Shown here piece by piece: positions 1 through 4,754 of a DNA stretch of 7,746 nucleotides. Origin of the DNA: Alphaproteobacteria bacterium (GTDB lineage: Bacteria; Pseudomonadota; Alphaproteobacteria; RF32; CAG-239); contig JAGCOI010000141.1 of the NCBI GenBank assembly GCA_017645485.1, forward strand, positions 1 through 7,746, written 5' to 3'. Positions within the stretch are counted from its first letter, which is position 1; the number at the start of each line of letters is the position of its first letter. Both the position numbers and the translations under genes were made by a program. Below the pieces are notes generated by a model. It was given only the letters and a program-made list of their open reading frames with translations, was not told where the DNA came from and did not search any database.

Positions 1-222
1 GGACGTGTTTTGCCGATTGGCGGATTGAAAGAGAAATTGCTCTCGGCATTACGCGGTGGTATTAAAACCGTGATTATTCCGAAAGAAAATGTTAAAGATT
101 TGGCGGAAATTCCGGATAATGTGAAACAAGGGTTGAAAATTATTCCTGTTTCAAATGTTAAAGAAGTGTTGAATATTGCTTTGAAAAACAAAATCCGTAA
201 AACAACAAAAAAAGCCTCATAA
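1..222 (+). CDS. lon: Lon ATP-dependent protease, C-terminal end (partial)
   Basis: The reading frame is open from base 1 (GGA CGT GTT...) and ends at TAA 220-222, so only about the last 73 residues are present. They form the end of the Lon serine-lysine protease domain. The stretch [18 protein letters not shown] matches the segment that carries the catalytic lysine (the second K of LKEK, here the codon at 34-36, corresponding to E. coli K722). It is followed by the conserved IIPKEN and EIPDNV motifs. The catalytic serine and the AAA+ ATPase part lie upstream, outside the window. Lon degrades misfolded and some regulatory proteins in the cytoplasm using ATP. The tail after the domain is short and lysine-rich ([12 protein letters not shown]). 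The stop codon lies inside the loop of a terminator hairpin. The identification is secure; only the 5' part is unseen. Confidence 0.96.
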   Translation, partial: GRVLPIGGLKEKLLSALRGGIKTVIIPKENVKDLAEIPDNVKQGLKIIPVSNVKEVLNIALKNKIRKTTKKAS

Positions 223-235
223 AGAGGCTTTTTTT
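207..235. terminator. Bidirectional intrinsic terminator shared by lon and the facing unknown operon
   Basis: Seven As (207-213) and GCCTC (214-218) pair with GAGGC (224-228) and seven Ts (229-235), leaving the loop ATAAA. This gives a 12-bp stem with a U-tract on either strand, so it can stop lon from the left and the 251-1988 genes from the right. The lon stop codon (220-222) lies in the loop. Confidence 0.9.
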
Positions 236-250
236 GTTAGGGTTTTAAGA

Positions 251-925
251 TTACTTTTCAGCACCGCCGTATTTTTTAGCAAGAGATGCGTAGAGATCTT
301 TTGAAACGCGTTTTTCGTTTAACTCACCTTTTTCATTAAACAGCTCGGCATCTTTGGTAACGACACGTACTTTGCCTTTTTGATTTAAGGTGTAATACTC
401 AGGCGTAATGCCTAAACGGGCAGCCATGATTTTTTCACGATCGATTTCTTTGGCCGAGCGATTGACTTTATCTTCTTGCGACATAAGGGCTTTTATTGCT
501 TCACGTTGTTGCAGGCGCAATTCGTAACGGTCTTGGCCCGTGATATTGGTATTTTGCAACGTACCGCGCAAATCTTGAAGTTTTGCCTGAATTTGTTCCT
601 TTGGTGCATTTGCAAAGGCATCAGCAACAGAGGAGTTGCCTTCGTTCGTATCTGTTTTATCCTTTTCAGCTTGCTGAGTTTGTATATGTGCTTGATAGGC
701 GGCCATGGCTTCCGCATCCGTAAAATTAGGATCAGCGGCGGCTCGAGCCAAAATATCAAGCGGTATTCTGTTTTTATATTCGGTTTTGAGCCAATCAGGG
801 CACTTTAACCAAGCATCATAACGACCTTGGTGCAAACTCATCAGAGCATTACGTTTTTGCTCAGTCAACTCTTCAACACCGTCGGCAAGGTGGTATGCTG
901 TTAAAAATTCTTCAAAACTTGCCAT
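251..925 (-). CDS. Hypothetical protein, 224 aa, paralogue of its upstream neighbour
   Basis: I do not recognise this family. The product is soluble-looking, with no signal peptide or membrane segment. Residues 1-80 are rich in aromatic residues and probably helical (for example CPDWLKTEY at 42-50). Residues 82-110 are polar and low in complexity, and 110-160 look helical. The final part (about 155-224) is shared with the neighbouring protein: AKE-I-DREKIMAARLGI at 158-173, then a charged region with KDAELF and LNEKR, ending in KKYG. The start at 925 is supported by GGAG (positions 933-936 on the complement) 7 nt upstream. That ribosome binding site lies inside the last codons of the preceding gene, whose stop is 1 nt from this start, so translation is probably coupled. 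The shared tail suggests one C-terminal module attached to different N-terminal parts. Function is unknown. Confidence 0.85.
   Translation of the reverse strand: MASFEEFLTAYHLADGVEELTEQKRNALMSLHQGRYDAWLKCPDWLKTEYKNRIPLDILARAAADPNFTDAEAMAAYQAHIQTQQAEKDKTDTNEGNSSVADAFANAPKEQIQAKLQDLRGTLQNTNITGQDRYELRLQQREAIKALMSQEDKVNRSAKEIDREKIMAARLGITPEYYTLNQKGKVRVVTKDAELFNEKGELNEKRVSKDLYASLAKKYGGAEK
414..442 (-). repeat. 29-nt exact direct repeat, copy in the 224-aa gene
   Basis: These 29 bases are identical to 1096-1124. Both copies lie in the same reading frame and encode the DREKIMAARLG core of the shared C-terminal module. The flanks diverge at once. This is either a remnant of a fairly recent duplication or gene conversion, or a segment under unusually strong constraint. 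Confidence 0.85.
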
Positions 926-926
926 T

Positions 927-1988
927 TTATTTCTCCGAACCGTAAGTTTTCTTTAAGTGTTCAAACATTTCTTTTGAAATGCGTTTTTCATTGAGATTGC
1001 CTTTGTTATCAAACAAAGCGGCATCTTTTTCAACTTTGCGCTCTTCACCTTTTTTCGGACCTGCCTTATATGTGGTGGTGTGAGGGGCAATACCCAAACG
1101 GGCAGCCATGATTTTTTCACGATCAAGCTCTTTGGCATCGCGCAAAGCTTTTTGTTCGGGCGAAAGGTTTGCTCTTAAAGCGTTAAGTTTGTCTTGCAAT
1201 TGTTTGGTACGCTCGTCAATTTGTTTTTGAAGTTCTTGCTGACGGCGATTATATTCATCTTGCAAAACCTTTTGGGCATCGGCATCGAGGTTTTTGAATG
1301 CCTCCGATTCTAAGAGAGCCTTATCGAGTGCCGGCGGATTTGTTGCTTCAATCGCATCGCCGTTTTTATATTTATCGGGTGATGATAAAACAGCGGCATA
1401 TAACATTAATTTTTGATGATCATTCAAACTGTCGCCGAAGGTGATGGATAAGTCGTTTCGAACGGCATCTTTGACCAAGCCCTGATACGTTTTTAATTTT
1501 GAATCTTTGCTGATTTTGGCGGCATTCGGTGCAAAATAAGACACAATACCCGAAGTTTCTTCACCTTTTGAAAGCTTGCAATAAACGGGAGCCTGTTCTT
1601 CTTCGGGCTTTTCAAAATCGGCACTCAAAGCATTGTCTGCGGCATATTTGGCCCAAAATTGTTTCTTTTCTTCAATCCACGATAATGTCGGTTGCGGTTC
1701 TTGTTTGGCAACTTCCTGATTATCTACCTGCATTGTGTCACGTTCTTGTTTTGCGGTTTCCTCTTCTTTTTTATCAGGTTCTTTTTGAAGAGAATCATTT
1801 TCTTGAGGCTGTTTGCCGGCATCATCGGTGGCTTCATTTTCTTTAATCAAATTTTTTAAGGTTTCCACAGCCTTATTATAATCATCTTCACTGTTAACGG
1901 TAAAGCCGGATATATCAATGCCTTTGCTGACGGCTAATTTGTATGTGTCACTTTCCGTAAATTTTTGTTTGTAATCAATATCAGCCAT
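927..1988 (-). CDS. Hypothetical protein, 353 aa, first gene of a paralogous pair
   Basis: This family is not recognised. Visible parts are: residues 1-50, a small N-terminal region; 51-100, a strongly polar E/Q/K/D-rich linker; 101-235, a probably globular region (SWIEEKKQFWAKYA at 103-116, one cysteine at 137); and 236-285, a Q/E/R/K-rich stretch likely to form a long helix or coiled coil. The C-terminal module (about 285-353) contains DREKIMAARLGI at 289-300 and is shared with the next gene. No signal peptide or membrane span is visible, so a cytoplasmic location is inferred. The start at 1988 is well supported by AAGGAG (1996-2001 on the complement), 7 nt from the ATG. A promoter candidate lies at 2024-2052. 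The stop (927-929) is 1 nt from the start of the downstream paralogue, which indicates an operon. Its position between lon and dnaK is suggestive but proves nothing about function. Confidence 0.87.
   Translation of the reverse strand: MADIDYKQKFTESDTYKLAVSKGIDISGFTVNSEDDYNKAVETLKNLIKENEATDDAGKQPQENDSLQKEPDKKEEETAKQERDTMQVDNQEVAKQEPQPTLSWIEEKKQFWAKYAADNALSADFEKPEEEQAPVYCKLSKGEETSGIVSYFAPNAAKISKDSKLKTYQGLVKDAVRNDLSITFGDSLNDHQKLMLYAAVLSSPDKYKNGDAIEATNPPALDKALLESEAFKNLDADAQKVLQDEYNRRQQELQKQIDERTKQLQDKLNALRANLSPEQKALRDAKELDREKIMAARLGIAPHTTTYKAGPKKGEERKVEKDAALFDNKGNLNEKRISKEMFEHLKKTYGSEK
1096..1124 (-). repeat. 29-nt exact direct repeat, copy in the 353-aa gene
   Basis: This is the second copy of the 29-base identity described at 414-442, about 680 bases away in the paralogous gene and in the same frame (DREKIMAARLG core). 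Confidence 0.85.
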
Positions 1989-2023
1989 GTGATGTCTCCT
2001 TATAAATCCGCTTTATATATTCA

Positions 2024-2052
2024 AATCTAACATAAATTTTTGTTTTTGTCCA
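2024..2052 (-). promoter_or_regulatory. Candidate sigma-70 promoter for the unknown gene pair
   Basis: Read on the minus strand, TGGACA (2047-2052) is followed after 17 nt by TAGATT (2024-2029), with TG one base upstream of the -10 (extended -10). The predicted start is near 2017. That leaves a leader of about 28 nt with AAGGAG at 1996-2001 before the ATG at 1988. The match is partial (5/6 and 4/6) and found by eye. Confidence 0.5.
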
Positions 2053-2134
2053 GTATTTTTTTCGGAAATGACAATTTTTTTCAGAAGATAAGCATCAAAC
2101 TGAAATAAAAAATTTCAAAAAAAACGGATTGCCT

Positions 2135-2164
2135 CTTGCATGGATAAAAATTGCTACCTATATA
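2135..2164 (+). promoter_or_regulatory. Candidate heat-shock (RpoH-like) promoter of dnaK, overlapping a weak sigma-70 match
   Basis: CTTGCA (2135-2140) is followed after 15 nt by ACCTATAT (2156-2163). This resembles the RpoH pattern CTTG...CCcAT/CCTATnT expected for a heat-shock gene in proteobacteria. The same bases also give TTGCAT-N17-TATATA, a mediocre sigma-70 match. A-tracts at 2107-2124 lie just upstream. Transcription would begin near 2170, giving a 5' UTR of about 40 nt. No CIRCE element is visible. Confidence 0.55.
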
Positions 2165-2194
2165 TGCCTTTAGAAACTGATTTTAACAACAAAT

Positions 2195-2199
2195 AAGGA
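2195..2199 (+). promoter_or_regulatory. Ribosome binding site that fixes the dnaK start
   Basis: AAGGA lies 9 nt before the ATG at 2209. A TTG at 2200 begins directly at the end of this site and would add three residues, but it is too close to be used. Confidence 0.8.
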
Positions 2200-2208
2200 T
2201 TGAACATT

Positions 2209-4116
2209 ATGACAAAAGTAATCGGTATTGACCTTGGTACAACAAACTCTTGTTTTGCTGTGATGGAAGGTAAAGATGCAAAGGTTTTGGAAAATTCCGA
2301 AGGTGCACGTACAACACCTTCAATGGTGGCATTTACGGATAATGAGCGTTTGGTCGGTGCGGCTGCAAAACGTCAGGCTGTGACGAACCCTGAAAATACG
2401 CTTTTTGCCATTAAAAGACTTATCGGACGCCGATATGATTCGGCAGAAGTGCAAAAGGACAAAGCAACGGCACCGTTTAAGATTATTTCAGGTGATAACG
2501 GTGATGCTTGGGTTGAAGTTAAAGGTCAAAAGTATGCGCCGTCTCAAATTTCTGCGTTTGTTTTGCAAAAAATTAAAGAATATGCCGAAGGGTATTTGGG
2601 TGAGAAAGTGGAAAAGGCCGTGATTACGGTTCCGGCATATTTTAACGACTCACAGCGTCAGGCAACAAAAGATGCCGGTAAGATTGCAGGTCTTGATGTT
2701 TTGCGTATTATCAATGAGCCGACGGCCGCAGCACTTGCTTACGGTATGGATAAAAAAGCTTCGGGTACGATTGCCGTGTATGACTTGGGCGGCGGTACGT
2801 TTGATATTTCCATTTTGGAAATCGGTGACGGCGTTTTTGAAGTGAAGTCAACAAACGGTGATACGTTCTTGGGCGGTGAAGATTTTGACCAGAGAATCGT
2901 GAACTTTTTGGCTGAAGAATTCAAAAAAGAATCCGGTATTGATTTGAAAGCGGACAGACTGGCTTTGCAACGTTTGAAAGAGGCCGCAGAAAAGGCAAAA
3001 ATCGAACTTTCATCGGCAACGCAAACCGATGTGAACCTGCCGTTTATTACGGCCGATGCCACAGGTCCGAAACACCTCAATATTAAATTGACGCGTGCCA
3101 AATTGGAATCTTTGGTTGATGATTTGATTGATAAAACGGTTGAACCTTGCAAAAAGGCATTGAAAGATGCCGGATTGAGCGCCAATGAAATCAGCGAAGT
3201 GATTTTGGTCGGCGGTATGACACGTATGCCGAAAGTTCAGGAAAAAGTTAAAGAAATTTTCGGTAAAGAACCGCATAAAGGCGTTAACCCTGATGAAGTG
3301 GTGGCCGTTGGTGCAGCCATTCAGGGCGGTGTGTTGATGGGTGACGTGAAAGATGTTTTGCTTCTTGATGTTACACCGTTATCACTCGGTATTGAAACCT
3401 TGGGCGGCGTGTTTACACGTTTGATTGACCGCAACACAACAATTCCGACACGTAAATCTCAGGTTTTCTCAACGGCAGAAGACGGACAGACGGCCGTGAC
3501 GATCAGAGTGTTCCAAGGCGAACGTGAAATTGCCGCACATAACAAACTTTTAGGTCAGTTTGATTTGGTCGGTATTCCGCCGGCACCGCGCGGTATGCCT
3601 CAAATTGAAGTGACATTCGATATTGATGCCAACGGTATTGTGAATGTTTCGGCAAAAGATAAGGCCACTAACAAAGAGCAGGCCATTCGTATTCAGGCTT
3701 CGGGCGGTTTGTCGGATGCGGATATCGAAAAGATGGTTAAAGATGCCGAAATGAATGCCGAAGCCGACAAGAAGAAAAAGGAAGAAGTTGAAACGCGTAA
3801 CCAAGCGGAAGCTTTGGTGCATTCAACCGAAAAAACCTTGAAAGAAAACGGCGATAAAATTTCCACCTCTGACAAGAGTGCCATTGAAGATGCCATTCAA
3901 GCCGTAAAAACGGCATTGGAAGGCACGGATACAGCCGCTATTAAGGAAAAGAGCGATGCTTTGATGCAGGCTTCGTTAAAACTCGGCGAGGCTATGTATA
4001 AGGCACAAGGTGCCGCGGCAGGTGCCGGTGCAGGCGAAGCTCAGGGTGCTTCGGCAGGTGAAGAACCCAAAGCGGACGAAAAAGTTGTTGACGCAGACTT
4101 CGAAGAAGTTAAGTAA
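2209..4116 (+). CDS. dnaK: Molecular chaperone DnaK (Hsp70)
   Basis: A complete 635-residue Hsp70 of normal bacterial length. The N-terminal ATPase domain opens with [13 protein letters not shown] (phosphate loop 1), carries [13 protein letters not shown] (phosphate loop 2) and the adenosine-binding [11 protein letters not shown]. The interdomain linker [13 protein letters not shown] begins near residue 382. The substrate-binding beta domain and helical lid follow. The tail is Gly/Ala-rich and ends in DADFEEVK, typical of bacterial DnaK. With DnaJ and GrpE it binds and refolds unfolded cytoplasmic proteins in an ATP cycle. The start at 2209 is chosen from the ribosome binding site at 2195-2199 and from family N-termini. 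A heat-shock type promoter candidate precedes it. dnaJ, which often follows dnaK in alphaproteobacteria, is absent; a strong terminator comes 27 nt after the stop. No lesions or frameshifts are seen. Confidence 0.98.
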   Translation: MTKVIGIDLGTTNSCFAVMEGKDAKVLENSEGARTTPSMVAFTDNERLVGAAAKRQAVTNPENTLFAIKRLIGRRYDSAEVQKDKATAPFKIISGDNGDAWVEVKGQKYAPSQISAFVLQKIKEYAEGYLGEKVEKAVITVPAYFNDSQRQATKDAGKIAGLDVLRIINEPTAAALAYGMDKKASGTIAVYDLGGGTFDISILEIGDGVFEVKSTNGDTFLGGEDFDQRIVNFLAEEFKKESGIDLKADRLALQRLKEAAEKAKIELSSATQTDVNLPFITADATGPKHLNIKLTRAKLESLVDDLIDKTVEPCKKALKDAGLSANEISEVILVGGMTRMPKVQEKVKEIFGKEPHKGVNPDEVVAVGAAIQGGVLMGDVKDVLLLDVTPLSLGIETLGGVFTRLIDRNTTIPTRKSQVFSTAEDGQTAVTIRVFQGEREIAAHNKLLGQFDLVGIPPAPRGMPQIEVTFDIDANGIVNVSAKDKATNKEQAIRIQASGGLSDADIEKMVKDAEMNAEADKKKKEEVETRNQAEALVHSTEKTLKENGDKISTSDKSAIEDAIQAVKTALEGTDTAAIKEKSDALMQASLKLGEAMYKAQGAAAGAGAGEAQGASAGEEPKADEKVVDADFEEVK

Positions 4117-4143
4117 ACTTTTTTGCAAACCTTTGATAAAAGC

Positions 4144-4179
4144 AAAACACCACCGGCTTAAAAGCGGTGGTGTTTTTTT
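4144..4179 (+). terminator. Intrinsic terminator of dnaK
   Basis: The 12-base arm 4144-4155 (AAAACACCACCG) pairs perfectly with 4165-4176 across a 9-nt loop and runs into seven Ts (4173-4179). On the opposite strand the hairpin is followed by TTTTGCTTTT, so it may also end the leftward transcript from 4373. Confidence 0.9.
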
Positions 4180-4208
4180 ATAGATCATAATCGTTGTTAT
4201 GAGATGAT

Positions 4209-4331
4209 TTAGGACTCTTTATCAGTTGTGTTGTAGTTACTGTTGAGTCTGTCAAGCGCTGGACTGTCTACGATACCATTCTCAAGATCGCAGGCCAGAT
4301 TGTACCAGTCTAATGCTGAAAGTTTATTCAT
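4209..4331 (-). CDS. Possible small acidic protein, 40 aa
   Basis: ATG at 4331 to TAA at 4209-4211 encodes MNKLSALDWYNLACDLENG... ending in TTDKES. It is net acidic (7 D/E against 3 K/R), with no signal peptide or membrane segment, and I do not recognise it. An in-frame stop lies a few codons upstream, so the frame is not the tail of a longer gene. For coding: a good promoter (TTGTCT-N16-TATAAT) lies about 40 nt upstream, the amino acid composition is protein-like (one W, two Y, one C), and the base composition is richer in G and C than the flanks. Against coding: no Shine-Dalgarno sequence is visible before the ATG (the leader is AT-only there), and the length is short. The transcript could instead be a noncoding RNA. 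Confidence 0.35.
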   Translation of the reverse strand: MNKLSALDWYNLACDLENGIVDSPALDRLNSNYNTTDKES

Positions 4332-4379
4332 ACAATAATTTTTTAATGGTTAAACATAAAATTAACAATTCACAAGAAC

Positions 4380-4407
4380 ATTATATGTGAAAAAAATAAA
4401 AAGACAA
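4380..4407 (-). promoter_or_regulatory. Leftward promoter of a divergent pair
   Basis: On the minus strand TTGTCT (4402-4407) is followed after 16 nt by a perfect TATAAT (4380-4385), predicting a start near 4373 and a leader of about 42 nt to the ATG at 4331. The -35 box lies in the left arm of the 12-bp inverted repeat 4398-4446. Confidence 0.6.
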
Positions 4408-4446
4408 CAGAATTTAAAGTTTTTATAAAATAAATGTTGTCTTTTT
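4398..4446. repeat. 12-bp perfect inverted repeat between divergent promoters
   Basis: AAAAAGACAACA (4398-4409) is the exact reverse complement of TGTTGTCTTTTT (4435-4446), separated by 25 AT-rich bases. Each arm contains a TTGTCT -35 box facing outward. The repeat could also fold as a terminator-like hairpin with a long loop, but no gene upstream on either strand would need it. A regulator operator, or a mirrored promoter duplication, explains it better. Confidence 0.75.
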
Positions 4447-4464
4447 TTCATATACTGTTATAAA
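4437..4464 (+). promoter_or_regulatory. Rightward promoter of the divergent pair, start of the structured RNA
   Basis: TTGTCT (4437-4442), a 16-nt spacer, then TATAAA (4459-4464) preceded by TGT (4456-4458), which is an extended -10. The predicted start near 4471 falls immediately before the first hairpin of the RNA (4473-4493). Confidence 0.6.
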
Positions 4465-4470
4465 TTTTAC

Positions 4471-4733
4471 CAAATACACGATTTTTGTGTATTCAGAACC
4501 AGAGTTTGGTTCGGAGCCTTGAACAGCTCTTGTTACGTTCGGTGTCTGGGATTGACATCGTTATATCTTTTGGTATGCATAATGCCAAAAATAAAATAAT
4601 CCCAGGTCATGTAATGGTCTGGGAGCTTTCAGTGGATGTCCAGTGATCTTAGTAATCATAAAGACTGAGAGGGTCATTTAACGTAGCATGATTGTTCAAC
4701 TCTCCAGACCACCTCACGAGGTGGTTTTCTTTT
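4471..4733 (+). ncRNA. Structured leader RNA or independent ncRNA upstream of the glycosyltransferase gene
   Basis: No reading frame explains this stretch, yet it is full of complementary segments. Hairpins: 4473-4479/4487-4493 (AATACAC/GTGTATT), 4496-4501/4507-4512 (GAACCA/TGGTTC), 4568-4576/4582-4590 (one G-U pair, 5-nt loop). Long-range pairing: 4544-4553/4598-4607. A three-way junction is closed by 4615-4625/4700-4711 (one bulge), enclosing 4626-4633/4664-4671 and 4672-4677/4688-4693. It begins at a promoter candidate and ends in a terminator only 12 nt before the next ribosome binding site. An alternative hairpin (4600-4610/4614-4624) excludes two of the long-range helices, and the closing helix excludes part of the terminator. 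That suggests transcription attenuation, although a free-standing regulatory RNA is also possible. It does not match the tmRNA, 6S, SRP, RNase P or riboswitch consensus sequences I know. Confidence 0.6.
4708..4733 (+). terminator. Intrinsic terminator between the structured RNA and the glycosyltransferase gene
   Basis: ACCACCT (4708-4714) pairs with AGGTGGT (4719-4725) around CACG, followed by TTTCTTTT (4726-4733). Its first four stem bases (4708-4711) are also the 3' end of the helix 4615-4625/4700-4711, so the two structures cannot both form completely. Confidence 0.75.
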
Positions 4734-4744
4734 AATTGCTATTT

Positions 4745-4748
4745 GGAG
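4745..4748 (+). promoter_or_regulatory. Ribosome binding site that fixes the glycosyltransferase start
   Basis: GGAG lies 6 nt before the ATG at 4755. It excludes the upstream in-frame TTG at 4692, which lies within the structured RNA and before its terminator. Confidence 0.8.
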
Positions 4749-4754
4749 AAAAAC

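Noticed and set aside
476..808. Plus-strand frame opposite the 224-aa gene
   Set aside because: Its cysteine- and phenylalanine-rich translation looks like an antisense shadow. The minus-strand frame has a ribosome binding site and a paralogue.
2101..2117. TGAAAT/ATTTCA palindrome upstream of dnaK
   Set aside because: Only six AT-dominated pairs in an A/T-rich stretch; expected by chance and not the CIRCE element.
2200..2208. Upstream TTG start for dnaK
   Set aside because: It abuts the AAGGA site with no spacing, and DnaK proteins begin at [11 protein letters not shown].
2739..3185. Long open frames antisense to dnaK
   Set aside because: They are shadows of dnaK codon structure; no ribosome binding sites and no recognisable protein motifs.
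4398..4448. Inverted repeat as a rightward intrinsic terminator
   Set aside because: It has a T-run, but a 25-nt loop and no upstream gene on that strand after the dnaK terminator. It also holds the -35 boxes of two promoters, which explains it better.
4660..4680. CTGAGA next to GGGT, reminiscent of the TPP riboswitch
   Set aside because: The other obligatory TPP elements (GGGGTGC-like start and CTGATCTGG...TAATACC-like core) are missing, and CTGAGA here is accounted for by pairing with 4626-4633.
4471..4733. Known housekeeping RNA (6S, tmRNA half, SRP RNA, RNase P RNA)
   Set aside because: None of the conserved cores of these RNAs known to me could be found, and no tag reading frame or tRNA-like end is present.
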